DNA of 64,000 nt from NCBI RefSeq assembly GCF_018128965.1, contig NZ_JAAEDH010000002.1, positions 186,001-250,000 on the forward strand, read 5' to 3'. A program made the translations under genes and the position numbers. Shown here piece after piece: positions 17,649 through 26,341 of the stretch. Each line of letters begins with the position of its first letter. Position 1 is the first letter of the stretch. This DNA comes from Plastoroseomonas arctica. Lineage in GTDB: Bacteria; Pseudomonadota; Alphaproteobacteria; Acetobacterales; Acetobacteraceae. A model generated the notes under the pieces. It saw nothing but the letters and a program-made list of their open reading frames with translations, was not told where the DNA came from and did no database searches.

Positions 17649-18668
17649 ATGAAGCGCTTGCTGACCGCCTTCGCGTTGCTGGCCGGCGGCATGGGGGCGG
17701 CGCTTGCGCAGCCGGCCTCCTCCTCCGCCACCTTCGATGCTGTGCGTGCAAGGGGCCACGTGGTCTGCGGAACGGCGCCGAACCTCGCAGGCTTCGCCGC
17801 GGTCGACAGCCGCGGCGAGTGGCGTGGCCTCTACGTCGATGGCTGCCGCGCCGTGGCTGCGGCGATGTTCGGCGATGCGACGCGCGTGCGGTTTGTCGCC
17901 ACCACGCTGCAGAACCGCCTGCCGATGCTGCAGGCCGGGGAGATCGACATCCTCGTCTCGAACACGACTTGGACGCTGACGCGCGAGGCGAGTCTCGGCC
18001 TGCAATTCACCGGGGTGACCTTCTATGACGGGCAGGGTTTCTTGGTCCGCCGATCGCTCGGGGTGACCTCGGCCCGTCAGCTCGACGGTGCGACGATCTG
18101 CGTGCAGCCGGGCACGACCACGGAGCTGAACCTCGCCGATTACTTCCGCCGGCGGGGGATGCGGCTGAACCCGCTGGTCATCGACAATGTCGAGGAGCTG
18201 CGCGGCGCGATCACCAGCGGCCGCTGCGACGCCTACACGATCGGCACCGCGGCGCTTACCGCGTTCCGGGCCGGCCTCGGCGCGCAAGGCGAAGACTTCA
18301 TGCTGCTGCCCGAGCTGATCAGCAAGGAGCCGCTCGGCCCGGTCATCCGCAAGGGTGACCAGCGCTGGTTCGACTTGGTGCGCTGGGCCGGCTTCGTGCC
18401 GCTGCTCGCCGAGGAATTCGGCATCACCTCCGAGAATGTCGCAGCGCGGCTGAACGATCCCGATCCCGAGGTGCAGCGCTTCCTCGGGCGCACCGGCGGC
18501 TTCGGCACCATGCTGGGCGTGCAGGACGACTGGGCGTTCCAGATCATCCGCCAGGTCGGGAACTACCAGGAATCCTGGGACCGCAACGTCGCGCCGCTGG
18601 GCCTCGCGCGCGGCATCAACCGGCTATGGAGTGAAGGCGGCATCCACTACCCGCCGCCGGCGCGCTGA
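17649..18668 (+). CDS. general L-amino-acid ABC transporter binding protein (AapJ-like)
   Basis: 339-residue periplasmic binding protein of the AapJ/PBP2 group. Signal peptide MKRLLTAFALLAGGMGAALAQ. Mature start TFDAVRARGHVVCGTAPNLAGF, then YVDGCRAVAAAMFGDATRVRF, DILVSNTTWTLTREASLGLQF, VQPGTTTELNLADYFRR and SGRCDAYTIGTAAL, a near-diagnostic AapJ series. SD AAGGAG lies 8 nt before ATG 17649. Its permease and ATPase genes are not adjacent; the ABC permeases at 18700-20620 belong to a different (Opp/Dpp) family and lie on the other strand. Confidence 0.9.
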   Translation: MKRLLTAFALLAGGMGAALAQPASSSATFDAVRARGHVVCGTAPNLAGFAAVDSRGEWRGLYVDGCRAVAAAMFGDATRVRFVATTLQNRLPMLQAGEIDILVSNTTWTLTREASLGLQFTGVTFYDGQGFLVRRSLGVTSARQLDGATICVQPGTTTELNLADYFRRRGMRLNPLVIDNVEELRGAITSGRCDAYTIGTAALTAFRAGLGAQGEDFMLLPELISKEPLGPVIRKGDQRWFDLVRWAGFVPLLAEEFGITSENVAARLNDPDPEVQRFLGRTGGFGTMLGVQDDWAFQIIRQVGNYQESWDRNVAPLGLARGINRLWSEGGIHYPPPAR

Positions 18669-18699
18669 GCACCGCGCCAGGCATTCAGGACGCGAAGCC

Positions 18700-19608
18700 T
18701 CAGCCCTTCACGTCCATCGCCTGGCGCAGCCCGTCGCTGACCATGTTGAAGCAGATCGAGGTGACGAAGATGCACGCCCCCGGCAGCACCGCCACCCAGG
18801 GCTGCACATAGATCGCGGTGCGCAGCGTGTTCAGCATCAGCCCCCATTCCGGCTCCGGAGGCTTGGTGCCGAGACCCAGGAAGGACAGGCCCGAGGACAG
18901 GATCATGCACACCGAGATCAGCGATGTCGCATAGACGAAGATCGGCCCCAGCACATTGCCCAGCACATGCACCCGCACGATGGTGAAGGCCGAGGCGCCC
19001 GAGGCCCGCGCCGCATCGACAAAGTCGAGGTTGCGCACGGAGGTGGTCACACTCTCCGCCACGCGGATGATCTGCGGGACGAACACCATGGTCAGCGCGA
19101 GGATGGCGTTGAAGATGCCCGCCCCCAGCGCGCCGGAAATGGCGACCGCGAGGAGCACCGAGGGAAAGGCGTAGAACACGTCCGTCACACGCATGATGGC
19201 CATGTTGATCTTGCCGCCGGCAAAGCCCGCGAGCACGCCCAGCGTCGTGCCGATGACGAAGGCGAAGATCACCGGCACGATGCCCATGAACCACGACAGA
19301 CGCCCGCCATAGATCAGGCGCGTGAGCATGTCGCGGCCGAGCTCATCGGTGCCGAGCGGGTAGTTCGGGGTGCCCAACCCGCGCAGGCGGCGAATCATGC
19401 TGCCCTGGTAGGGATCCGCCGGTGCGACGAAGGGCGCGAAGACGATCACCATCAGCATGGTGAACAGGATGGCGAGGCAGAACAGCGTCACCGGATCGCG
19501 CTTGAGCCGCTTGAGAACGCCGGACCAATAGCCATCGGACCGCGCCGCGCCCTGGCGCGCCTGGACCGCGAGTTCCGCTTCGGCGGCGGTGGGGGTCGTG
19601 CTGCTCAT
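18700..19608 (-). CDS. ABC transporter permease, OppC/DppC family
   Basis: 302-residue inner-membrane permease for peptides or related solutes. N-terminal cytoplasmic part then helix TLFCLAILFTMLMVIVFAPF; the OppC insert LGTDELGRDMLTRLIYGGRLS; helices to about residue 295; EAA loop FVDAARASGASAFTIVRVHVLGN. ATG 19608 overlaps the stop of a 21-codon relay ORF by 4 nt (ATGA), which favours it over ATG 19623. Works with the OppB-like permease upstream. The ATPases and a binding protein are absent here, so this transporter is completed by genes elsewhere. Confidence 0.88.
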   Translation of the reverse strand: MSSTTPTAAEAELAVQARQGAARSDGYWSGVLKRLKRDPVTLFCLAILFTMLMVIVFAPFVAPADPYQGSMIRRLRGLGTPNYPLGTDELGRDMLTRLIYGGRLSWFMGIVPVIFAFVIGTTLGVLAGFAGGKINMAIMRVTDVFYAFPSVLLAVAISGALGAGIFNAILALTMVFVPQIIRVAESVTTSVRNLDFVDAARASGASAFTIVRVHVLGNVLGPIFVYATSLISVCMILSSGLSFLGLGTKPPEPEWGLMLNTLRTAIYVQPWVAVLPGACIFVTSICFNMVSDGLRQAMDVKG

Positions 19609-19670
19609 GCGCGCTTGATCCATCTTGCCGGAGGCGAGACAAAAGGTGTCCGAGGATCGAGCGCGCTCAT
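19605..19670 (-). CDS. 21-codon relay ORF in a short tandem duplication
   Basis: A short frame begins ATG 19670 overlapping the OppB-like stop (ATGA) and ends TGA 19605 overlapping the start of the OppC-like gene (ATGA). Its peptide opens MSALDPRTPF and ends WIKRA. The OppB-like protein also ends in LDPRIKRA. A 19-bp direct repeat (19603-19621 and 19665-19683, 62 bp apart) frames it, so it looks like a duplication of the gene junction. The peptide is unlikely to matter itself; the likely role is to carry terminating ribosomes across to the next gene. Confidence 0.5.
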   Translation of the reverse strand: MSALDPRTPFVSPPARWIKRA

Positions 19671-20620
19671 GCGCGCTTGATCCTCGGGTCGAGCGCGGTC
19701 TGCATCAGATCCACCGCCAGGTTGAGTGCGACAAAAAACATCGCGAGCACCAGGATCGTGCCCTGCAGCACCGGCAGGTCGCGCTGGAAGATGGCGGAGT
19801 TCAGCAGCAGCCCCGTCCCCGGCCAGGAGAACACCGTCTCCACCAGGATCGAGCCACCCATCAGGTAGCCCAGCTGCAGCCCCATGATCGCCAGCGCGTT
19901 GGGTGCGGCGTTCTTCACGACATGGAGGAACACGTCGAAGCGCCGCAGCCCTTTGCCGCGCAAGGCCGTGACGAATTCCTGGTTCATGATCTCCGAGACG
20001 ATGCCGCGCACCGTGCGTGTGACGATGCCCATCGGGATGACCGACAGGGTGATCGCCGGGAGCACCAGGTGCTGCATATGCTCCCAGTTCCATGACCAGT
20101 CGGAGCTGCCGCCGGGGCCCGCGCCCATTGCCGGAAGCCAGTTCAGCTGCACCGAGAAGATCACCACCATCACCATCCCGAGCCAGTAATGCGGCACGGA
20201 GACGCCGGCGACGGCGAAGGTCGTGGCCACGCGGTCGAGGATGGTGCCGCGGAACGTGCCGGCCAGCCCGCCCAGGATGCAGCCGATGATGAAGCCCAGC
20301 AGGGCGGCGCAGACCGCCAGCGTCAGCGTATTGCCGATGGCCGTCTGAAGGTCGGACCACACCGGGCGGCCGGTGGCGAGCGAGCGGCCCAGGTCGCCCT
20401 GCACCACCTTCATCAGCCACAGGCCGAATTGCACCGGCAGCGGCTTGTCCAGGCCATAGTCGCGGCGCACCTGCTCCACCACGTCGCCCGGCGCGTCGGG
20501 CGGGACGATGGCGTTGATCGGGTCGCCCGGGGCGATCTGCACCAGCATGAAGCAGAAGAACCCGACCGCGAGCGCGATCGGCACGGCATAGAGGATGCGG
20601 CGGACGAGATAGAGGATCAT
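19667..20620 (-). CDS. ABC transporter permease, OppB/DppB family
   Basis: 317 residues. MILYLVRRILYAVPIALAVGFFCFMLVQIAPGDP is the OppB-type first helix, followed by DYGLDKPLPVQFGLWLMKVVQGDLGRSLATGRPV and the EAA loop ALRGKGLRRFDVFLHVVKNAAPN. Six membrane helices in total. ATG 20620 has GAGG 6 nt upstream. First gene of the permease pair; divergent from the hydantoin racemase-like gene (20796) across 175 bp. The divergent pairing hints that the solute could be linked to that racemase's substrate, but this is only positional inference. Confidence 0.9.
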   Translation of the reverse strand: MILYLVRRILYAVPIALAVGFFCFMLVQIAPGDPINAIVPPDAPGDVVEQVRRDYGLDKPLPVQFGLWLMKVVQGDLGRSLATGRPVWSDLQTAIGNTLTLAVCAALLGFIIGCILGGLAGTFRGTILDRVATTFAVAGVSVPHYWLGMVMVVIFSVQLNWLPAMGAGPGGSSDWSWNWEHMQHLVLPAITLSVIPMGIVTRTVRGIVSEIMNQEFVTALRGKGLRRFDVFLHVVKNAAPNALAIMGLQLGYLMGGSILVETVFSWPGTGLLLNSAIFQRDLPVLQGTILVLAMFFVALNLAVDLMQTALDPRIKRA

Positions 20621-20795
20621 GGCAACCTCACGAACAGCGATCGCCGGGATTCGGGCGCCAGGCGCGCCGCGGCCGGGGTGCTGACGGCATGGGGTTCGCA
20701 AGGCGCGTGCCACGGCTCCGTCCCACGGCGCCGCGCGCGCTAAGCGCGTGATCGGCTGTCCTGGCCTGCCCAGCGGAAAGGCATTTTGCAACGCA

Positions 20796-21527
20796 ATGAA
20801 GCTTCTCCTGATCAACGGCAACACGGACCCGGCGATCACCGCGCTGATCCTGGGCCGCGCCCAGGCCGCCCTGCCCCGGCTTGGGCTGGGGCATCTGCGG
20901 CTTGAGGCGGTGACCGCGCGGTTCGGCGCGCGCTACATCGCGACCCGCGCGGCGGTCGCCATCGCCGGCCACGCCGTGCTCGACGCGCTGGCCACGAACC
21001 TGCGGCCCGACCATGCCGGCGCCATCATCGCCTGCTTCGGCGAGCCGGGGCTGGAGGCGGCGCGGGAGATCCTGCCCATCCCGGTGCAGGGCATGGCGGA
21101 GGCGAGCCTCGCCATCGGGCACCGGATCGCGCCGCGTATCGCCTTCCTCACCGGCGGTGCCGGCTGGGTGCCGATGCTGGAGGAGTTCTGTCTCGCGCGC
21201 GGCCTGGGGGCGGATCGGGTCCTGGTGCACGCCGTGGCGCCGACGGGCGACATGATCGCGGCCAACCCCGAGGCGGCGCTCGCGCTGCTGGCCGAGGCGA
21301 CCCGCGCCGCGGCGGCGGAGGGCTGCGGCGCGGTGGTACTCGGCGGCGCCGGCCTCGCCGGGCTCGCGCAGCGCCTCTCGGATGCGGTGCCCGTGCCTGT
21401 CCTCGACAGCCTGGACTGCGCCCTGCTCCGCGCCGCCGAGGCGGGCGCGCAGGCCACGGCCGGCGTGGCGCAGGCGCCGCAGGCGGGGCTTTCGCCCGCG
21501 CTCGCGGCTTTGCTCGGGGCGCATTAG
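20796..21527 (+). CDS. aspartate/glutamate/hydantoin racemase family protein
   Basis: 243-residue cytosolic racemase-type protein. Opening MKLLLINGNTDPAITALIL fits the hydantoin racemase signature (INPNT/INGNT). The two-cysteine catalytic pair is usual for the family: first Cys region here is IIACFGEPGLEAARE (Cys about residue 79), second is AEGCGAVVLGGAGLAGL. FLTGGAGWVPMLEEFC is also conserved in position. ATG 20796 fits the family start. Probably interconverts D/L forms of a hydantoin or amino acid derivative. Followed 36 bp later by motB, which is unrelated. Confidence 0.87.
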   Translation: MKLLLINGNTDPAITALILGRAQAALPRLGLGHLRLEAVTARFGARYIATRAAVAIAGHAVLDALATNLRPDHAGAIIACFGEPGLEAAREILPIPVQGMAEASLAIGHRIAPRIAFLTGGAGWVPMLEEFCLARGLGADRVLVHAVAPTGDMIAANPEAALALLAEATRAAAAEGCGAVVLGGAGLAGLAQRLSDAVPVPVLDSLDCALLRAAEAGAQATAGVAQAPQAGLSPALAALLGAH

Positions 21528-21563
21528 CGGGCGCTTAAACGTCGCTGCCGCATCCTGCCGCGC

Positions 21564-22604
21564 ATGAGCGCGAGAAATGGCCGCAAGGGCGGCACCATCA
21601 TCATCAAGCGGATCGAGGAGGCCGCGCACGGCCACCATGGCGGCGCGTGGAAGGTCGCCTATGCGGATTTCGTCACCGCGATGATGGCATTCTTCCTGCT
21701 GATGTGGCTGCTCAACGCGACGGACGAGGAAAAGCGCCGCGGCCTCGCCGACTACTTCTCGATGGCCAACTTGATGGCGCAGAGCACCTCGGGCTCCGGC
21801 CAGCCCTTCGGCGGGCGCACGCCGCACGATCCCGGCCCGATGACCGCCTCCACCGGCCGGCCGGAGGTACAGGTCGGCCCGGTCACCGTGCTCGACATCG
21901 AGGAGGATGACAGCACCACCCCGGCCACGCCGATGACCCGCCACGATGGCCCGCTGGGCGAAACCGAGACCGAGGCGCGCCGCACCCTGGCGACCCCCGA
22001 GGGCGCCCGCGCCGGCCCCGCCCCGCCGCGCGAGGCCCCCGCCGCCCACCCCGCCGAACGCCCCGACCCCGAGCAGCTGCGCGAGTCCGAACTCCGCGCC
22101 GAGCTCGCGCGGCGCGAGCAGGCCGCCTTCGAACAGGCCGCCGAGCAGCTGCGCCAGGCGGTCGAGACCGACCCCGCACTCGCCGACATGGCGCGGCAGC
22201 TGATGGTCGAGCAGGTGCCCGAGGGCCTGCGCATCCAGCTGCTCGACGCCGAGCGGCAGCCGATGTTCGCCCTCGGCGGCACCGTGCTCAACGAGCGCGC
22301 GCGGGCGCTGATGACGCGCGTCGCGCAGGTGATCCAGCGCCTGCCCAATGCCATCGCCATCGCCGGACACACCGACGCGACGCCGTTCCGCGGCACCGGG
22401 AGCAACTGGGACCTCTCGGCCGATCGCGCCAATGCCACCCGCCGCCTGCTGACCGAGGCGGGCGTGGGCGAGGCGCGGATGCGCAGCGTCTCCGGCCAGG
22501 CCGACCGCGACCTGCTGATCCGCGACCAGCCGACCAACCCGGGCAACCGGCGCGTGTCGATCACCCTGATCCGGCAGGTGCCGCCGGATGCGCCCACCCG
22601 ATGA
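21564..22604 (+). CDS. motB: flagellar motor stator protein MotB
   Basis: 346 residues. Cytoplasmic N-terminus TIIIKRIEEAAHGHHGGAWK, single transmembrane helix VAYADFVTAMMAFFLLMWLL with the ion-binding Asp35, a Pro/Ala/Glu-rich periplasmic linker (about 75-215) and a C-terminal OmpA-like peptidoglycan-binding domain (about 220-340; AGHTDATPFRG, LSADRANATRRLL, GNRRVSITL). The linker is longer than in E. coli. Coupled to motA by a 4-nt overlap. The order motB-motA is reverse to that in enterobacteria. No other flagellar gene is in the window. Confidence 0.93.
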   Translation: MSARNGRKGGTIIIKRIEEAAHGHHGGAWKVAYADFVTAMMAFFLLMWLLNATDEEKRRGLADYFSMANLMAQSTSGSGQPFGGRTPHDPGPMTASTGRPEVQVGPVTVLDIEEDDSTTPATPMTRHDGPLGETETEARRTLATPEGARAGPAPPREAPAAHPAERPDPEQLRESELRAELARREQAAFEQAAEQLRQAVETDPALADMARQLMVEQVPEGLRIQLLDAERQPMFALGGTVLNERARALMTRVAQVIQRLPNAIAIAGHTDATPFRGTGSNWDLSADRANATRRLLTEAGVGEARMRSVSGQADRDLLIRDQPTNPGNRRVSITLIRQVPPDAPTR

Positions 22605-23467
22605 CCTCGATCGGTGGCTTCGTCTTCCTGATGGCGACGGTGTTCGGCGGCTACGTGCTCGCCGGCGGGCATTTCGACATCATCCTGCATGCCCTGCCCT
22701 TCGAGGGCATGCAGATCGGCGGTGCGGCAATCGGCGCCTTCATCATGTCCAACAGCATGCATGACGTGAAGCACACGCTCGGCGGCTTCGGGAAGATCCT
22801 CAAGGGCGCGAAGTACCACAAGTCCGACTACATGGACCTGCTGAGCCTGTTGTATTTCCTCGTGCGCCTGGCGCAGACCAAGGGCCCGATGGCGCTGGAA
22901 CCGCACATCGAGAAACCCGAGGAGAGCGCGGCCTTCCAGAAATTCCCCCGCCTCGCGGCGGACCACCACGCGACCAGCCTCATCTGCGACTACCTGCGCA
23001 TGGTGGGGATGAACTCCGACGATTCCCACCAGATCGAGGACATCATGTCCAAGGAGCTGAAGAAGATCCATCACGAGGAGATGCATGCAAGCCACGCCAT
23101 GCAGAACATCGCCGACGCGCTGCCCGCGCTCGGCATCGTCGCGGCGGTGCTCGGCGTGATCAAGACCATGGCCTCGATCAACCAGCCCCCCGCGGTGCTC
23201 GGCGGGATGATCGGCGGCGCGCTGGTCGGCACCTTCCTCGGCGTGCTGCTGGCCTATGGGCTGATGGGGCCGCTGGCCGCGCGGCTGAAGGGCATCTACG
23301 ACGAGGAGGGCAAGTACTTCCAGGTGATCGCCTCCGTGGTCGTGGCGCATTTGCACGGCAATGCCCCTCAGGTCGCCGTCGAGACCGGGCGCAAGGCAGT
23401 GCCGAGCAACTACATGCCGAGTTTCCTGGAACTCGAGCAGGCGTTGCAGGACCTGCAGATCGCTTGA
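22601..23467 (+). CDS. motA: flagellar motor stator protein MotA
   Basis: 288 residues with the MotA layout: helices 1-2 near the N-terminus (GGFVFLMATVFGGYVLAGG, MQIGGAAIGAFIMSN), a cytoplasmic loop with charged residues that contact FliG, and helices 3-4 (ALPALGIVAAVLGVIKTMAS with its key Pro, MIGGALVGTFLGVLLAYGLM). ATG 22601 overlaps the motB stop (ATGA). Forms the proton-driven MotA5B2 stator with MotB. Confidence 0.94.
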   Translation: MTSIGGFVFLMATVFGGYVLAGGHFDIILHALPFEGMQIGGAAIGAFIMSNSMHDVKHTLGGFGKILKGAKYHKSDYMDLLSLLYFLVRLAQTKGPMALEPHIEKPEESAAFQKFPRLAADHHATSLICDYLRMVGMNSDDSHQIEDIMSKELKKIHHEEMHASHAMQNIADALPALGIVAAVLGVIKTMASINQPPAVLGGMIGGALVGTFLGVLLAYGLMGPLAARLKGIYDEEGKYFQVIASVVVAHLHGNAPQVAVETGRKAVPSNYMPSFLELEQALQDLQIA

Positions 23468-23500
23468 CCTTTCGCACCGACCGCCACAAGCAAAGCGACC

Positions 23501-23929
23501 ATGGACCACGACCCCTTCCCCTTCACCGCCTCGCCCTTTCATGACCTGCTCGGGCTCGAGCTGGCGGAGTGGCGGGCCGGCTTCGCGCGCATGATCTGCC
23601 GCATCGGGCCGCAGCACATGAACCGATCGGGCATCGTGCATGGCGGCGTGATCCTCGCGTTGATCGACCAGGCGGCGGCGTTCTCGGGGCTGTTCTGCAC
23701 CGTGCCGGGACATGTGCGGCGCGCGGTGACGGTGGATCTTGATTGCCGCTTCACCGGCCAGATCGCCGGCGGCGTGCTCAGCGCGGAAGGCCGCGTCGCT
23801 TCCGCCGGTCGCAGCATCTTCTTCGCCCGCACGGAGGTGTTCGATCCGGAGGGGCGCATGGTGGCCTTTGGCGCCTCGACGCACCGCTTCCGCACCGGCA
23901 GCGAAGTGCCCGAAGGCGTCGCGCCCTAA
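23501..23929 (+). CDS. PaaI-type hotdog-fold thioesterase
   Basis: 142 residues, single hotdog domain. GIVHGGVILALIDQAAAFSG carries the HGG and the Asp-containing helix of the PaaI/YbgC acyl-CoA thioesterases, followed by VTVDLDCRFTGQIAGG. Probably hydrolyses an acyl-CoA; substrate unknown. The last 4 bases overlap the end of the convergent tup regulator gene. Confidence 0.88.
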   Translation: MDHDPFPFTASPFHDLLGLELAEWRAGFARMICRIGPQHMNRSGIVHGGVILALIDQAAAFSGLFCTVPGHVRRAVTVDLDCRFTGQIAGGVLSAEGRVASAGRSIFFARTEVFDPEGRMVAFGASTHRFRTGSEVPEGVAP

Positions 23930-24798
23930 AGGCTGAACGCGACGGCGCCGTTCGCCGCGACGTCGTATCCCCCCATTCGCGCGGCACGCTCGTGGAAAGG
24001 CGCCGAGCGCGCGAAGGCCAGCAGCGTCTGCAGCGGCGCCCCAAAATACTGGCGACGCTCCATGATCAGGTCGAAGCGTTCGCGGATCAGCGGCACGAAG
24101 TCGAGGCCGCGCGCGGCGGCCTCGGCGCGGATGCCGAAGCCGGCATCGGCGCGGCCTTCCGCCACCGCGGCGGCGACCTCATCCTCGGCGAGCGCCGGCG
24201 CCGGCAGGAACCCCACCTGCGCGAGGCGCACGCCCGCCTCCGCCAGAAGATGGCCGAGCAGGATATGGCTGCCGGCGCGCGGTTGCCGCCCGATCACCCG
24301 CAGCCCTGGACGCGCGAGATCGGTCACGCCGGCCAGCGCCATGGGATTGCCCGGTGCGACCAGCAGCCCCTGCTCGCGCCAGGCCCAGGTGATGCCGACG
24401 ACGCCGCGCCCGGCCAGCAGGTCGCGCGTTGCGGGCTCGTTGAAGGCGCCGCTGTCGGGGTCCAGCAGGTGCGCGCCCGCCGCGATGGCCTCGCCGGCGG
24501 CCAGCGCCGCGAGCCCGTCGAGGCTGCCGCCGGCGCGCAAGGCCAGGCCGCAGCCGGATTGGCGCACGGCCCAGTCAAGCAGCGGGTCGTGGCTGCCGGC
24601 CAGGATGGGCGGTGGGGAGAGCGGCGGCGCGGCATCGGCCTGCGCGGCAAGCCAGGCCTCCAGCCGACTGCGCGGAAACAGCCATTTGCCGCCGAGTTGC
24701 GCCGCCGGCACGCGCCGCGCTCGCGCGAGGTCATAGAGCGTCCGTTCGGACAGGCGGAGATAGGTGGCCGCTTCACGCAGGGTCAGCACATCCGGCAT
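23926..24798 (-). CDS. HTH (excisionase-type) plus periplasmic-binding-like domain regulator of the tup operon
   Basis: 290 residues. N-terminal MerR/excisionase-like HTH at 5-52 (LTLREAATYLRLSERTLYDLARARRVPAAQLGGKW in parts), then a PBP-like ligand domain about 65-285 related to molybdate/tungstate-binding proteins (LDWAVRQSGCGLALRAGGS, DLLAGRGVVGITWAWREQGLLVAPGNP, VAEGRADAGFGIRAEAAARGLDFVPL). Architecture and divergent position upstream of tupB suggest an oxyanion-sensing repressor. The 100-bp gap 24799-24898 should contain its operator. Assignment to oxyanion sensing is inference from context and family. Confidence 0.8.
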   Translation of the reverse strand: MPDVLTLREAATYLRLSERTLYDLARARRVPAAQLGGKWLFPRSRLEAWLAAQADAAPPLSPPPILAGSHDPLLDWAVRQSGCGLALRAGGSLDGLAALAAGEAIAAGAHLLDPDSGAFNEPATRDLLAGRGVVGITWAWREQGLLVAPGNPMALAGVTDLARPGLRVIGRQPRAGSHILLGHLLAEAGVRLAQVGFLPAPALAEDEVAAAVAEGRADAGFGIRAEAAARGLDFVPLIRERFDLIMERRQYFGAPLQTLLAFARSAPFHERAARMGGYDVAANGAVAFSL

Positions 24799-24898
24799 GC
24801 ATCGGCAGATACCAGCAAATCATGACGACGTCCCGGCGCAATCCGTCATTGACCGACTTTGGCGCCGGCATCAGCTTCCGCGCAACCGGGAGTGCGCC

Positions 24899-25603
24899 TT
24901 GAACGACCTCAGTGCCGCCTTTGCCGCCGCCGCGGGCCTGCTTGCGGGTGGCGACCCCGCCGTGCTGGGCATCATCGGGCTGTCGCTGCGGGTCAGCCTC
25001 TCCGCCGTCGTGATTGCGGCTCTGGTCGGGCTCCCACTCGGCGCGCTGCTGGCCGTCGCGCGGTTTCCCGGGCGCGGCGCGCTGATCGTGACGTTGAATG
25101 CGCTCATGGGCCTGCCGCCAGTGGTGTGCGGGCTGCTGGTCTACCTGCTGCTGTCGCGCTCCGGCCCGCTGGGCTCGCTCGGGCTGCTGTTCACGCCCGG
25201 CGCGATGATCGCCGCGCAGGCGGTGCTGATCGCACCGATCCTCGCGGCGCTGACGCGGCAGGTGCTGGAGAGCTACTGGGAGGAATATGCCGAGCAGCTG
25301 CGCTCCTTCGGCGCCGGTCCCTGGCGCGCCATCCCCACTCTGCTGTGGGACGGGCGCTTCGCGCTGCTCACCGTGCTGCTGGCCGGCTTCGGGCGGGCGA
25401 GTGCCGAGGTCGGCGCGGTGATGATCGTGGGCGGCAACATCGAGGGCTTTACGCGCGTGATGACCACGGCCATCGCGCTGGAAACCAGCAAGGGGGACCT
25501 GCCGCTGGCCCTCGCGCTGGGCATGGTGCTGATGGCGATCGTGCTTGGCGTGAACGCGGCTGCCCAGACGCTGCGTGGCGCCGCCACGCGCTGGGCCGGC
25601 TGA
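24899..25603 (+). CDS. tupB: tungstate-type ABC transporter permease
   Basis: 234-residue permease with about five to six helices, e.g. GIIGLSLRVSLSAVVIAALVG, LIVTLNALMGLPPVVCGLLVYLLL, FTPGAMIAAQAVLIAPILAAL and LALALGMVLMAIVLGVNAA. LRSFGAGPWRAIPTLLWDGRF is the cytoplasmic coupling loop. TTG 24899 has GGAG 6 nt upstream and is the best start; no ATG is well placed. First gene of tupB-tupC-tupA. Stop overlaps the next start by one base. Confidence 0.85.
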   Translation: MNDLSAAFAAAAGLLAGGDPAVLGIIGLSLRVSLSAVVIAALVGLPLGALLAVARFPGRGALIVTLNALMGLPPVVCGLLVYLLLSRSGPLGSLGLLFTPGAMIAAQAVLIAPILAALTRQVLESYWEEYAEQLRSFGAGPWRAIPTLLWDGRFALLTVLLAGFGRASAEVGAVMIVGGNIEGFTRVMTTAIALETSKGDLPLALALGMVLMAIVLGVNAAAQTLRGAATRWAG

Positions 25604-26322
25604 TGCGGGCGCCCGACACCATCCTGCCGCTGACGACGGAGGCCCTGGGCTTCGCCCATGGCGGGCAGCCGATCCTGCACGACGTGTCGCTGACCATCGA
25701 GGCTGGGCCGCCCTCGGTCATCATCGGTCCAAACGGTGCGGGGAAGAGCGTGCTGCTGCGGCTGCTGCACGGGCTGCTGGCGCCGAGCGCCGGGCGCATC
25801 CACTGGTCCGGCATCGCCGATCCGCGGCCGCGCCAGGCGATGGTGTTCCAGCGGCCGGTGCTGCTGCGCCGCTCGGTGCTGGCCAACACAACATATCCGC
25901 TGGGCCTCGCCGGACTGGCGCGCGGGGAGCGCGACGCGCGCGCCCGCGCCGCGCTGGAGCTGGTGGGCCTGGCGGCGCTGGCCGACCGTCCCGCCCGCAC
26001 GCTGTCGGTCGGCGAGCAGCAGCGCCTCGCCCTAGGCCGCGCCGCCGCGTTGCGGCCGGAGATCCTGTTCCTGGACGAGCCCTGCGCCAGCCTCGACCCC
26101 GCCGCGACTCAGGCGGTGGAGGCGATCATTGCGCAACTCTCCGCCGCGGGCACAAAGATCGTGATGACGACGCATGACCTTGCGCAGGCGCGCCGCCTCG
26201 CCGGTGAGGCGCTGTTCCTCCATCGCGGGCGGCTGCTGGAGCAGTCGCCGGCCGCGCAATTCTTCGCTCACCCTGCCACCCCCGAAGCCGCCGCGTTTCT
26301 TGCCGGCGCTCTGGTGTGGTGA
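25603..26322 (+). CDS. tupC: tungstate-type ABC transporter ATP-binding protein
   Basis: 239 residues. Walker A IIGPNGAGKSVLLR, Q-loop QAMVFQRPVLLRRSVLAN (the FQRPVLLRRS wording is typical of Tup/Wtp-type ATPases), signature LSVGEQQRLALGRA, Walker B ILFLDEPCASLD, switch His in IVMTTHDLAQARRLA. ATG 25603 overlaps the tupB stop (TGATG). Energises uptake with TupB and the binding protein TupA downstream. Confidence 0.9.
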   Translation: MRAPDTILPLTTEALGFAHGGQPILHDVSLTIEAGPPSVIIGPNGAGKSVLLRLLHGLLAPSAGRIHWSGIADPRPRQAMVFQRPVLLRRSVLANTTYPLGLAGLARGERDARARAALELVGLAALADRPARTLSVGEQQRLALGRAAALRPEILFLDEPCASLDPAATQAVEAIIAQLSAAGTKIVMTTHDLAQARRLAGEALFLHRGRLLEQSPAAQFFAHPATPEAAAFLAGALVW

Positions 26323-26341
26323 ACGCTTGAGGAGAGTACCG

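Noticed and set aside
17613-20620. A single complete ABC importer formed by the AapJ-like protein and the Opp/Dpp-like permeases
   Set aside because: They belong to different ABC families and lie on opposite strands, so they do not form one transporter.
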